Below, piece after piece: positions 43,248 to 55,416 of a stretch of 64,000 bases of DNA. Source of the DNA: Laetiporus sulphureus 93-53 (taxonomy: Eukaryota > Basidiomycota > Agaricomycetes > Polyporales > Laetiporaceae); NCBI RefSeq assembly GCF_001632365.1, contig NW_024468535.1:250893-314892 (forward strand). Reading direction: 5' to 3'. A program made the position numbers and the translations under genes. The notes below the pieces were generated by a model that saw nothing but the letters and a program-made list of their open reading frames with translations, searched no databases and was not told the origin of the DNA. The first letter of the stretch is position 1. Each line of letters opens with the position of its first letter.

Positions 43248-45396
43248 ATGGGCAACGGACACTCCTCTTCGCTCGACATGTATGCTCGCGACGGCGCAAG
43301 CAGCATGCATCTCAAGCCTCCAGTGGTCTCGCGGAAACGATCTTCAGCCAAACTCTCTGCTTTGACTCTTGGCTGCACCTCTGCTGGCTCGTTCGACAAC
43401 TACTCCGACCATTATCACGACCATGGCTCAAGCACAGCAGCTAGCGACCGCGACATCAACGAGAAACGTGACCGGATCCCAGAACTACACGAGAAACGAA
43501 GCTTTGATCCGCCTCCGCTCTATGCATACTCGACTTCCGCCATCGACATCCTCGAAGACTGCGCGTCGTCAGCATACAAGGCATTTCTCAAGGAGTACCC
43601 CGAGTACCAGCTCACATGGATGCTTGACGCACTCCGAAGGAGCGATTTCTCGAGACTTGATCGCAACGGGGAGACATACGTCGACTACATGGGCGGCTCT
43701 CTCTACCCTGAGAGCCTGATCCGCGTCCACACTGGCTTCCTGCATCGCAACATTCTTGGAAACACGCACTCCGTTAGTAACTCGTAAGTGTCAGCCTCCC
43801 TCCCTTCATTCTCAGATGTTGGCACGGACATGCAATATTCCCTAATATGGAGGCGGCGGATGCACGTCCTCCGCTTCACCGTATACATGCACGCATACAG
43901 CCGGCGTATCCGCATGGTGCTGCATGCGCCACACGTTCTCCATAATCTCTCGCGTCACTGCCGGCCTGTGCTGACTAGCCGCTATCTCTCGTAGGTCAAA
44001 ATTGTCCTCAGCATGTGCAAACGAAGCACGCGAGGCTGTTCTCTCGTTCTTCCGCGCACCACCAGGATACACCGTTGTCTTTACCGCAAATGCCACCGGA
44101 GCTCTCAAGCTCATTGGCGAATCCTTCCCGTTCAGCGAGGACAGTTGCTTCGTGCTCGGAGCGGACTCGCACAACAGCGTTCATGGCATCCGGCAGTTTG
44201 CCTTGCAACGAGGAGCGCAGATCTGCTACATCGACTCGACTGACCATGGAGGCCTCGAAGTTTCTGAAGCTAAGGTAATAACACGCTTTTGGCTGGGTTT
44301 ACTTTTGATTTACATTTATTGCACAGTCGGTCCTCTCCCGGAATCGGCCAAAGAACAAGCACGCATCTCCCTGTCTCTTCGCCCTCACCGGCCAATCGAA
44401 CATCTCCAATTCCAAAAACTCGCTCTCGCTCATCAAATATGCGTCCTCGCAGGGCTACTACACATTGCTCGACGCAGCCGCCCTCGCGCCCACGTCGGTG
44501 ATCTCACTCGCGGAGACGCCAGTGGATGCGATGGCGATCAGCTTCTATAAGATGTTCGGATTCCCGACAGGTGTGGGTGCGCTCGTGGTAAAGGAGGAGT
44601 TCCTCGCGCGGCTCGAGCGGCCATGGTTCGCGGGTGGGACGGTGGACGTCGTGCAAGCACCGGGCACGATCGTCACGATGACGTCGGAACTGCACGAGCG
44701 ATTTGAGGTGTGTGCTCCCTGTTCAGTGTTTGTGTTCTCGACGCTGACGCCACGCCACAGGATGGGACGATCAACTATCTTAACCTGCCCGCAATCACGG
44801 ATGGCCTGCGGTTCTTGTCGGCGTATCTGCCTTTCCTGCCGCTACGGCTATCGACGCTCATGCACTACCTCGTCGACTCGCTCTCCGCGCTCACGCACGA
44901 CACAGAGGGCACGCCTGTCGTACGCATCCTCTCGCGAACACCGACACGGCGGCTCAAAGCCGTCGGCGAGCAGTCGGACACGGGCTCCGTCGTATCGCTC
45001 ATCTTCCTCTTCGTGAGTCATTCTCGTCAGTCTTGTTAGTGCTGCTGCTGACTCAGTCTCCAGCCATACGGCGCGATGATGCCAAACACTTTCATCGAGT
45101 ACGCGGCATCAAGCCAGAATGTCTCCCTGCGGACAGGGTGCATGTGCAACCCTGGAGGCGCGGCGGCGATCCTCGGGCTACGAGACGCGATGGCGGCGCT
45201 ACCGACGGATGTGACGCTCTCAGCGTTCGAACAGCACATGGGCCACGAGCTCGGTGTCGTGCGCATCAGCCTCGGACTCGCAAGCGACTTCCGGGACGTC
45301 TGGCGCGTCGTGCGCTTTGCAGAGATGATGGCGAGCTCGACTGCGCGTGCCGGACTCTGGGAGCAGTGGCTCGGGGCCAAGGGCGAGAGCCACTAA
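43248..45396 (+). CDS. class V aminotransferase, molybdenum-cofactor-sulfurase-like (593 aa)
   Basis: It is a PLP-dependent enzyme of the cysteine desulfurase / MoCo sulfurase N-terminal type. Exons: 43248-43783, 43995-44274, 44327-44707, 44761-45012, 45064-45396. After a 95-residue Ser-rich leader come YVDYMGGSLYPESLI, HRNILGNTHSVSNS, VVFTANATGALKLIGESFPF, the ADSHNSVHGIR motif and the PLP-binding Lys in SFYKMFGFPTG (about Lys347). A RTGCMCNPGG motif (about residue 508) has two Cys where MoCo sulfurase carries its persulfide Cys. The MOSC domain that follows in true MoCo sulfurases is absent: the protein ends ~75 residues later. The gene may thus supply sulfur on its own or do another job. 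A GGAC tandem run (45441-45464) sits in the 3' flank. Confidence 0.85.
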
Positions 45397-46220
45397 GTGA
45401 GCGGCGAGCAGTGGGACGACATCATGCACACACGAACTATCGGACGGACGGACGGACGGATGGATGAAAAGCCTATGTTTATTCTGGCTGGATTTGTATT
45501 CCTATGTGTACTCTGCATGTATCTTGCGCTGCGTGTATTGTCCCCCTTTACTTTACTGTATCATCAGCTAGTGGCATAGAATTCAGTTCTACCAAACTGT
45601 GCAATGTGTGCAAGGGCGTCTTTTTCCCACTTGTGCCCGGAATCTGAAAGGTAACTCGGTGCTCAAACTGCTTACACTTCTTCGCTTACGTTCATCTTCC
45701 GAGTGAGAGGGTACACTAGGGTACACTAGGGTACACGAGGAAAGATGGCACCTTCCACGAAAGTGTTCTTTTCCGAAGTCCATCCGGATACCCTAAGGGC
45801 AACGATCAGAAAGACGAGAAGCGGTGTGCCTGTAAATATTGGCAGGAAGCATCACGGCCATTTATCTGGTCAATAAAGTTGCACAGCATAGCACAGCAAT
45901 ATCTTCCAGCGGCGAGAAAGCGCGGCGATACGTAACTGTCAGCTACCCATTCTCAGGAAGACTTCGTCAGCCAGCGCGAAGCTTGGGAACAAGCATGCCT
46001 AGTAATATGCTAGGTACAAGGTATCCGAGGAGGCCAGTCATCTGCTGGCATGTTAAGCGAGCTCACCCAGCCGTGTCTCTTACAGTGAGACGCACACTCT
46101 GCGAGATAGGGAAAGCATTGCATATGTATACTAAGGCCGAGAATGGATGAGGAGTCCCGTGGAAAGGTAAGATAATATGGTGTGCGATGCATTACTGTCG
46201 CGTGATGGGGGCGTCAACAG
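45397..46220. other. 3' flank with small tandem repeats
   Basis: No gene is seen. It contains (GGAC)n at about 45441-45461 and three copies of GGGTACACTA at about 45709-45740. Confidence 0.5.
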
Positions 46221-47282
46221 CTACAACAGGGTAACAGATGCACGACAAACCTTAATAAACTTCGCCATGAACTTCCTGTGATGGGGAGGACAAGAATTTG
46301 AAGAAATGTCGCAGTCAACAACAGGATAAGGGACAGCCTAGGATAAAATTGCCACGCACTTGTGAAACTCTGTACGCAGCAGGTCGTTCACGAACTGCCC
46401 TGAGCGCTTTTCCTTGTCCCGCGCATTCATTGCCTGATTCTTGAATATCAGGTCTACCCGGACGCACGGAAGACGGTCAGTAAAACATGCTAACAGATAT
46501 GACTATACACGTACCGTCGTCCCACCGCCGCTTTACCGCGAACGTCCCCGGCACCGTTGTATTTACACCGGTTGGATTCTGCCCGAGTGCTGCAGCAAGG
46601 TTCAGCAGCGGGTTCGCGGTGGCGATCTCTGCATCGCGAGCGGCAGCTGCAGATGCAGACTGCTCGTGCTCCTGCCGTGCTTTCTCCTCTGCTCTCTCAC
46701 GTTTGATCTTTTCGAGTTCTCGCATCAGCTCTGCGGCATCGTCCTCCTCGTCCTCGTCACTCTCGTCTCTGCAATTGAAGGAGAGGTTGGAGTATGTTCA
46801 GTCAGGAGGATGATGCATGCAATGAGACGGCATACGTACTCCTCTTCCTCCTCCTCCTCTTCATCCTCCCTCTCTCCTTTCTCACTCTTCTCCTCGTCTT
46901 CATCGTCTTTATCCAGCTCAATTGCTTCCTGCAGCAGTTTCCTCCGTTTATTCGCTTCATCTTCCTCCCCATGCCCGTTTTCCACTGCAAGCGGGGGCTT
47001 TCCTTCTGCCTTACGTTTCTTGTCGCGCGCCTCCGCCTCTGCAGCTAACAGGTCCGCTCTCAAATCACGTTTAGCAACCTCAGCCATTGACGTCTGACCC
47101 GGTTGACTGCAGATGAACGATGTAGACCAGTGAAGATCAAGTATAGGAACGAAAGAATGATTGACTTGCCGGAATTTGAGCTTGGTATGCGCAGCCATGT
47201 CCCGCACAGAGAACTGGCGGGACCCTCCCTTCACATCCTTGGCTTGCGCCGGATCCCATGTCGGTCTGTGTGCTGTGGACAT
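46221..47282 (-). CDS. CWC15: pre-mRNA splicing factor CWC15/Cwf15 (261 aa)
   Basis: It is a component of the Prp19-associated spliceosome core in the nucleus. Exons: 47282-47170, 47109-46840, 46768-46515, 46453-46360, 46275-46221. Family marks: N-terminal [15 protein letters not shown] and [24 protein letters not shown], a long Asp/Glu-rich middle with Lys-rich helices, and the conserved C-terminal [14 protein letters not shown] ... [11 protein letters not shown], which contains the Trp-Asp core. Intron 1 (47169-47110) starts GCAAGT, a canonical GC-AG intron; no GT alternative keeps the frame. The final seven residues past KFIK are not conserved in the family as I know it, so the exact stop is less certain. 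It is divergent from USO1, 416 bp between starts. Confidence 0.9.
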
Positions 47283-47698
47283 TGTTCGTCGATGGTGATG
47301 GTGAGCAGGTGAGAGCGGTGGCTGAAACGAACGAAGTGATGGTCAACTAATACTGCCAGATAACTCGTCGATAACCTCTTTATCAATGCAAATAAGCGCT
47401 TAACTAATCTAAACTGAAACACGTCGTCGTACATGTCCACTACTGCGAACACGGTTCAGATCCACTTGGTCTCTACAGCTATAGATTCACGAAGGACTGG
47501 CTGAAATAAGCTTTGCATTCTGCTCGGTCTGCAGCCGTATACGAGGAACTTCGGTGTCCAGCCGCGGCCCGAAGGCAACTGTGAGTATTGAAGTGCGCCG
47601 TGCAGCGGTAGACGAGATTCTGAGCTTCGGAATGATGTTCATCGCATACAGAGATATTTCGTGAACGTACTACTGGAGTTTGTGCTAGTCTCTGACGG
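47283..47698. promoter_or_regulatory. shared upstream region of CWC15 and USO1
   Basis: This 416-bp divergent intergenic stretch must hold both promoters. No TATA box or gene is evident. Confidence 0.45.
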
Positions 47699-50600
47699 AT
47701 GTCCATGGAATTCCTCTCGCAAACGTACATCGCCCTTCGTGGGCCTACTGGCGCCCCACAATCTCCTGCGGATACCATCGCTCGGCTATCCGACCGGCTA
47801 TCACCTTCCACCCTCCTTGCAGATCGTCGTGCTGCTGTTCTCTCTCTTAAAGGTCTCTCTCGCGACCACAAAGCAGACGTAGGCGAGCGCGCGCTCCAGG
47901 GATTGCTCGACGTACTCCAGAACGATGCCGAGATCGACGCTGATATTGGCAAAGCCGTGCTCGAGACCCTGAATATCTTGTGCGAGGTAGACGACAACGC
48001 AAGTGCACAGGCCCGTGAACTTGGCTTCAAGCACACTGATCAGGTCCTTGCGGACGAGAAAGTCGCTCATAAACTCTTCGCTCTGCTCGCAGACACATCG
48101 TTCTATCTCCGCCTTGCTGCTCTGCAATTTTTGGCGACGCTCCTGCAGAACCGTCGGCAGGTTGTACAAGCCTACTTCTTGAAGGCGCCAGTGGGTCCTA
48201 CCAGCTTCGTTGCCGTGTTGGAAGAGAAGAGAGAAATCATTCGACATCGTGAGTATCATCTAATGCACGTTCCTCCGTTTACTATGCGCTTGCCCACCGG
48301 ACGGAGCGGCAGGGCAATTATGCCATGTTATGATACTCTATAGTCCNNNNNNNNNNNNNNNNNNNNNNNNNNNNNNNNNNNNNNNNNNNNNNNNNNNNNN
48401 NNNNNNNNNNNNNNNNNNNNNNNNNNNNNNNNNNNNNNNNNNNNNNACGCGGTCACGTGACACCACTGCCGCGTAAATGACTCAAATCCTACTGCTTTCC
48501 CCGTACCAGTCGCTCAAGTTCTTAAAGAGCTTCCACAACATTCATGACGCATTTTTATACGCTTCTGACACTAACTTACTTCAGAGGCGCTGTTCGCGGT
48601 GCAATCACTTATCTCTCATAGCCCTGAGATACAGAAGATCCTCGCGTTTGAGGGCGCGTTCGAACGCCTATTCGATATAATTGCAACTGAAAACGGTGTG
48701 GAGGGTGGAAGCATCGTACATGATGCGCTCTCCTGTATCGATGGTCTGTTGAGGTTCAACCAGTCGAATCAGGTCTGTCTCCCTGTCCATCGATCATGGA
48801 ATCTCTGAATCCATTGCTATGCATCAGAGCTATCTTCGTAATACGCCTATGCCTACACTTCTACTCTCCGTGCTTGGCTTCCCTCCCACACTCCCTTTGG
48901 ACGTGCCACCCCCTCAAGGGTTCGCATTGCAGCTATGGGACGTTAGTCAAAAGCGGGCCAATACCGCACTCGTCGTTGATATTATGGGTATATTGACACA
49001 AAGCAGCCAGAGTAGTGTCAGCATGCCATTTAATTGTTGCTGGGAAGCATACTGACGATAGCCTTCTGCAGCATACGCAGGACCCTCTGACATTCGCGTT
49101 CAATCGGTGCCTACTGGAGATCGGACTTGCCTCAAACTTTCCAACAACCATCAAGTCTCAGGTTTTCGCGCCTTTCAGTTATTGAGCTTTCGTGTGCTAA
49201 CTTTGGTCTGTCAAGGCACTCCGCCTTCTACCGACGAACTTCTCCGGCTTTCCACTGGCGACTCTGTCCATCACGCCCTACATGCCCGTACCGGAGACAA
49301 ATGGCGAGGAGTGGGACCGCCTTGAACCTGCTTCTGCACTGGATGCGGTAGTAGAACTCGTTCTGCATGGGGAGTATAATGGTGTACTCGAGGGTGAACG
49401 CCGTTCGAAAGAGGGCATGGAGCTGAGATCGGCTGCTCTTGCGGTATTCCAGGTGAGTCGGGCGAACCTGCTCCACATGATAGTATCTGGTATTCAGGAT
49501 AATTGAGATGCGTCATAGAATTTTGTGCAGACGGAAGAGATTGCGGAGGCAATCGTTCAATCCATGGTTTCTCCGCCAGGTAGTTTCTCACCAGTCTTAT
49601 TCTTTCCATGGGCTGAGATTTATAATGCCAATAGAACACACGCCTGTCACGCCGTTGCTGTATGCGCTCACTATGCCACACAATGCGCCATTGAATATCA
49701 CCGCTGTCACATCAACCCACTTTGCTACCTTGCTCTTCGCTCATCTGCTTCGAGCCTCATCACATTGCAAGACTCTCGCGCGCTCGATCGTTCCTCATGT
49801 CGCCGGGTCCACTGCGCAAAATCAGGGTAGTTTCTTCGTACCTGCAGACGGCGGCCCTCCTCCTGCACCGCCCGAAGAGGAACCTGAGGCAGAGGAACCG
49901 CAGACACTCTTGCAGATCCTCAGTGAGCATCTGTCTCTGGCATTCCTCGCACGGGGCAGAGCCGATACTCCTAACCGGGAAGCAAGGGAGTGGGATCGGT
50001 TGCTAGTAGGCTACTTGACGTTGCTGGCTCAGTGGTTGTGGGAGGATCCAGCTGCGGTACGGGAGTTCTTGGAGGCTGGGGCACTGGGAGTGGTAGGCCA
50101 ACGTCTTCAGCTACATGTCCAACCGTGATCACATCAATCCTGTAGCTGGTCGACCCAATCAACCAAACAGCAGATACCGATGCTGTCATCCCAGGATTGT
50201 GTGTATTCTTGCTGGGCGTATGCTATGAATTCAATCGAGAACCGGGCGAGATTACAAGGTGCGTGTCTATGCAAGCTTTCCCCTGCGTTTACGTTGTTTA
50301 TCGCCCCTTAACTGTGACAGAGCTACTATATACCCGATCTTGACGCGGCTAGGGATCGACATGCTTGCTAACCGCATCACGCACCTCCGGGACGACGACC
50401 GATTCAAGGCGGTTGGTCCCGATACTCTCGTAATCCCTACTCCTCCCAATACCGTAGTGCGGCCTCCGGGCGGGACGAAGACGGACGTCGAGGAAGGAGA
50501 AATATGGTTTGACTGGGCCTTCGTTGACTTCTGGAAGTCGAACTATTGTCGGTATAATTGTCACTGACACTGTGTGATTTTCTGAGGGCTTACCGTTGTA

Positions 50601-51107
50601 CATCTAGATACCGTGCAAAGAGGTATTTCGGCAGATCCCAACGCGCTGTCTTCATCGCCTGGTATGTGATCGCGATGCGATTTTTTCGATGATCCGGTTA
50701 CTCACGGCCACTTTCAGGTCAAGGCGAAACGGCTATGTTAGTAGCATCGCTCAAGGACGTCATTCGCACGCAAGCAGCAGAGATCGATGCACTTCGTGCG
50801 CAGGTCCAGGCACTGACGGCAAAACAAGCTCCAGACGACGTAAGTGTTCAACTGTGCCCATTTGAGGGTCAGTCCACCAATCTCATATTCGGTCCAGCGT
50901 GAACAGCTCCAGACACAAATCGCCTCGCTAACGACAGAATTACAAGAAGCAAAACAGAAACGGCAGGAGGTGGAAAAAGAACAGGAAGATCTGCTTGTAT
51001 TGCTCGACGAACTGAACAGCAAGCGACGCAGAGACAAAGGTCGGATGCGTGAAGCGGGGCTGGACGTGTCGGAAGACGAAGCTGAGGAAGAAGATGAAGA
51101 GCAGTGA
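47699..51107 (+). CDS. USO1: USO1/p115-type vesicle tethering protein (828 aa in this assembly)
   Basis: It tethers ER-derived vesicles at the Golgi. Twelve exons: 47699-48248, 48585-48772, 48828-49016, 49072-49161, 49216-49452, 49531-49579, 49635-50092, 50146-50258, 50321-50547, 50608-50661, 50718-50839, 50898-51107. The armadillo-like head is clear (RLAALQFLATLLQNRRQVVQ, EIQKILAFEGAFERLFDII, ALSCIDGLLRFNQSNQ, YGRxGID-like LTRLGIDMLANRITHLR). A short coiled coil (REQLQTQIASLTTELQEAKQ) and an acidic end (SEDEAEEEDEEQ) follow, as in p115. The exon 1/2 junction gives REIIRHQALF, which matches the family without missing residues, so the 100-N gap lies wholly in intron 1. The coiled coil is far shorter than in yeast Uso1. 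Confidence 0.9.
48347..48446. other. assembly gap (100 N)
   Basis: Exactly 100 N in a row, the usual placeholder for a gap of unknown size. It lies inside USO1 intron 1, which is 336 nt as written while its siblings are 53-78 nt. An unassembled repeat or insertion in this intron is likely. Confidence 0.95.
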
Positions 51108-51259
51108 GGAAATGCTGTATTTGCCCACCTTTCATGTGTGATGTATGTGTCTGCATCGTGTCTTGATACTTATTTTGAGGAGGAAGCCGATATTGCATTT
51201 GCAAGGCCTTGGATTTTTACATAATAACCTCAGTGAATTGTGGAAAGCAGGAAAGCCGA

Positions 51260-53459
51260 TCACATCAGAGTGGTAGCTGTCAGTATATACGTGCTGACAT
51301 TCCAGCTTGCTTGATCCAAATCTGCACCCACAGGCCCTGCGAAAGCCATCGCCGCTCCGCGACCATACGTAGAAGGCGGGTTCGCATCGTGCAAGGAAGA
51401 TGGCTGCGCGATAGGCTGCATGTCCACGTACTTAGTGGACACGAAAACCTTAATGAATCCCGAATCCGTGTGCATGCCTTCTGGGACGCTCAGCTTGATG
51501 CTTGCACCATTTCCATGTTCTCCATACCCAACCTCTAAGCTGCCATCCGCTTTGAGAGGCGGGGGCTTTGTGGCGGAGGGAGGATAGTACCATAGCTGGG
51601 GTGAGTCAGTAATGTCGCATTGAATGTGGCCCGAAGATTGAATGCTCATACCTCGATGCTGTATTCGCTGGGATCGAAATAGAACACATATGGGAACAGA
51701 TCTTGGTCCGACTTGTTCACCAACTTCAGACCATATAACCAACGTAGGTCAGAAACGACGGCTTCCTGTATGAATAATATGCCATGATTATTCTCAGCTT
51801 CGGGCTGACAGAATCGTCGATTCGTTTGGAATAGGTTTGTCTGATCGTCCGGCACCATGATGGTCTTGACTAATAGTCTGCCTCAGTCTGTAGAGCTCCG
51901 CTGATATCGAGAGACGTTCGGAGGTCTCAGAGGGTGATGGCCTGTGGAGATGATAGCTGAATCGCATGATTCTCTCGAATATATGCGCGATGCGGGAGTA
52001 TTCAAGATGAATCTTCCGCAGAACGGGGACTTTTTCGTTTTCTATGAAGGGGGTCAGTCGCTGCAGGCAGAACCGATCGGGCGACGACGAAAGCGGAATG
52101 ATCTCTATATTTGCTTCCGCTCGCGAAGGTGCAATCTGGAGGATGCTAGGCAATGGATTCGGTAGACGATAATTTGTTTCGGGCGATGGAGCGAAATGGG
52201 ACTTCATTCCATCAGGGAATTGCAATTCGTCGAGAACAGCCCTGGTGGAATACGTGATACGGAGTGAAGCTGCATTGACAGCCTCGCAAAGGCACTGGCA
52301 GATGTCCGTGAACTTTGAGCGGATGCGGAGATGGCTGGTGTCATCTGATCGATTGTTTGCTCTGACAACGAACGTCGTGCCATCGGGGATGCCATGCACT
52401 TGGCCGGCGTGCACAACGAACGTGCCATCGTTATTCCTTGTGATGCGATATCCTTCAGCATCCCTTGTGATAGTGCTCCATAGCAGACGATTCCGATTGT
52501 CTCCGTAACATTTCGGTCTCCGGCGCGGCAAAGGGAGAAGCTGGTCGAATAGGCTCTCGTACGTCATAACGACGGTGTCTTTGTTCAACACACCGATTAG
52601 AGCGATGGTGAAACACCCATGGTACAAGCCTTCCGCATAGAGGAGCTCATCTGTCTCTTCATGCTTTCGACAGGCATTCAGCAGCACGTGTGATTTGAGT
52701 GACTGGTAATGAAACTCCGCAGGCACGACCAGTTGCGCTGTCCCGGTTTCATTGAGTGGTTGCCCGTAAGTACGTACTTCACGGTCAATACCTCCTGGAA
52801 GACGTGCGTTCTCGACAGGCTTGACACCTCGCACCATGTCGTCGGGATTACGATCCATTTCTCCCGTGTAGCAGCAGTCAATCATGACAACCTGTGCTCA
52901 TTGTGACCACAAGCAAAACGATAGACATGCGTTCACTTAGGCTATTATTGCCCTTTTTGTCTGCTAACTCTGTTAGAAGCGCATTTAAAGTGAAGGAGGG
53001 GATGCCATGGACGCTCTTGAAATCAATATCCTGTGGACAGATACGCTCTATCTCGCCTTTGGGTTGCACTTCCCATTCCTTCGGAGCATATTGACTCGTG
53101 TCATGACCTGCGAAGTAGAAAATCATCAGATCTCCCGACTTTATCTCTTCGTTGTCGATAAGCTGCGTTCTGAAAGCCGATAGAATGTTTTCGCGGCTCG
53201 CGTTTTCGTCGTAAAATGTGTGAATGTCCGATTTGCGAGCGGCGAGCTTGTTTTGCATATAGTCCACTATACCTCTGGCATCGTTTTTGCAACCTTTCAA
53301 TGAACGTACAGATGCGTATTTATCGATTGCGACAACCAATGCGAAGGTGCGACAATCGCTACACGATTTTGTGTGAGTTATGCATCCTAGTAACATATAA
53401 AAAGGCGATATCTCACTTCGTATTGATTTTGGTTGCATCACTGCGTCCATACGGTCCAT
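51260..53459 (-). CDS. caspase-domain protein B, diverged (about 676 aa)
   Basis: This is a paralogue of the genes at 35.7 and 58.0 kb. Proposed exons: 53459-52937, 52896-51871, 51797-51652, 51595-51260. The caspase core begins at TFALVVAIDKY. The catalytic His is in FYFAGHDTSQY (His119, with Asp where the others have Gly) and the Cys in VVMIDCCYTGEM (Cys183). The shared C-terminal region is present (DLFPYVFYFDP, PPPLKADGSLEVGYG, SGFIKVFVST) but more diverged. Two junctions are weak. The one before the catalytic Cys needs a GTGAAC donor and a 40-nt intron. The one near 51871 is either a 73-nt GTCAAG...CGAAG intron or a one-base frameshift, after which VPDDQTNLF would be coding. The 5' end may have a further exon. 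It could be a working gene or an early pseudogene. Confidence 0.65.
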
Positions 53460-55416
53460 TTGATCTGTTACCTCACCAATGTGAACATACCTTCAATATG
53501 GGAGGATGAGACTCACTGCACACCCGGCTCGATGTCGTTCTTCTGCTGTCCTTGTGAAGACAACAAGCCTGCTTGCTTATCCGTTCCGGGATCCTGTGCA
53601 TCATATCATTATATTTCTGATGGGTATTTTCTTCTGTGAAAACGCACCTGCAAATTGACTTCTTCTATCTGCGGGCTATGAGAACTCGACGTTGCGACAT
53701 CTGTATTGGTCTAAGAAAGTCGAACATATGAGCAGCGATCAAAGAGCAGTTATTGGCGAGCCTACATCGTGGACGTTGATCGGTGGCGCGGTGAGAGCTG
53801 TACTACGATCCCCTGCAGCCGCGATCTAACTCAGCATCCGAGAACACCATGCACAACGACAGCTCTCACCTGGGCTGAGTATTTACCATTGGGAAGGTCG
53901 TTGGAGATGGCGTCCATTCTTGTATCTGTCACGTACGAGGAGAGAGGTTGAGGAGATCGCAAAGACGGCACAGCAGGCTGAGCACCTGGGTTATCCTAGC
54001 CGCATGCAGCTGCTGTTTTATGTGAAACTACGAGGCAAATAGACCAATGGTATGCTCAGCAAACCTTATACAGGGCCAAGTATCACAGCGTCAAGTTGGA
54101 CCACAAGAAGGCCCAAAACGCCTTTCAGGCGTATTCAGAAATACGGAGTATTGCCAACGGTCCCGGTAAGGAGTTTGCTGCCGTCAAACGAGTGAAGTAA
54201 CACTGCATATCCGTCTGTGTAGTATATTTCGCGAGGGGATGCTAGAGAACGGCGTTGGCGGATCCGCGAGTCACTGCACATGCGACGAACAGCGTCCTTT
54301 ATCGCTTTGAAGTGGAATAGAGTGGAATATGTGCGACACGTCCATCGGGCGCCTACACTGAACACCGGTGGCTCTATCTGTCGATGACCCTTCAAATCTT
54401 TGTATTACGAGAGCAGAAGCAACGTCGGCTATCTTTGACCCGACGGAATCTATGTGTTGAAGTCAATGGACAACGCCGATGCCGCATGTCATTACTCGAG
54501 GCCGCCCGGAAATCCAACACGACTTCAGATTGAAGGGACCGAATCGGCGTTAAGATTTTGATGCGCTCTCATCGATGACTTTTAAATGGCGCCCTGGGAT
54601 GAACTTTACGCGGTGAGTTCTCAGGCAACGTGTTCTGGCCACAAACCAGCTGGCAACATCTCCATGGACGCATCCGCAGCCCGCAGAGTCCCCACAACGG
54701 AAGTCTTTTTGATGCTCTGAGCTTTCTCGCCAGGTGCATTATGTACGAATGCAGGTTTCTTGGTTCATTTCCCGATTGGCGATTCTACTCCAAGCCTCGA
54801 GGCTACATCGTGGTGATCCTCCGGACCGTATATCGAACTCGCGTACGCCAGCTGTATGCCCCCTTGATTTACGCATGCACGTTCCAGTCTTCTCTCATTG
54901 CTTACGATCTGTCCAGACCTTCCGTATCCTCACCCATCTGCCCAAACCGCTGGATAACCTTCAGACCTATGCACCAGAAATTTAGTCGTGTTTACTGCAA
55001 AATGTCGGAAATCAGAGGGTATATATCGCACTCGCGGCCGCCGTCGCGATGGAAACGCGTGCCTTGGCTTCCACAAGCCAATCATTTGAAAGTAAAACAC
55101 GCGTTCGTGGCGCGGGGCGCTCAAGGCTTCCCCATTGTCGCCTGTTATCTTTTGTCCACGTTTTTCAGCGTGTACCCTCAAGCGGCATAAAGCGCGATGC
55201 CTCCTTGTTTGTCCCTTTCCACTCCCGCCCTGCAGTCCCCCCCCATCCCCTCCTCTCTTCCTCCCCTCCTCTCTCTTTTCTGTTCATAGTGGCCTGCGCT
55301 GGACGTATCCTTCCTTGAGCGCCAGACGTAATCCGATTTTAGGCCTCCACTCATTCATCGCAAGCGACGAGCTACACGTTCTCTTCCATTACACCTGACT
55401 GGATCTGGTTCTTACG
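53460..55416. other. about 2 kb without a firm gene
   Basis: It contains one small coding-like fragment (53953-54199, listed separately) and an open frame of 186 codons (54630-55190, plus) without coding character. The right end has CT-rich stretches (55205-55290) typical of a promoter for the secreted-protein gene. Confidence 0.4.
53953..54199 (+). pseudogene. small broken coding fragment, unidentified
   Basis: Two adjacent stretches have strong coding flavour: EIAKTAQQAEHLGYPSRMQL ending at a TAG, then, after a frame change, WYAQQTLYRAKYHSVKLDHK with KKAQNAFQAYSEI. They may be the remains of one helical protein. The minus strand also has an open frame here (PREIYYTDGYAVLLHSFDGS), so strand is uncertain. 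Confidence 0.25.

Noticed and set aside
46441..47097. 218-codon plus-strand frame with long Ser runs
   Set aside because: It is antisense to the Glu/Asp-rich part of CWC15; the Ser run is the complement of GAG/GAA codons.
54630..55190. 186-codon plus-strand frame
   Set aside because: No start context, domain or splice pattern; composition resembles translated promoter sequence.
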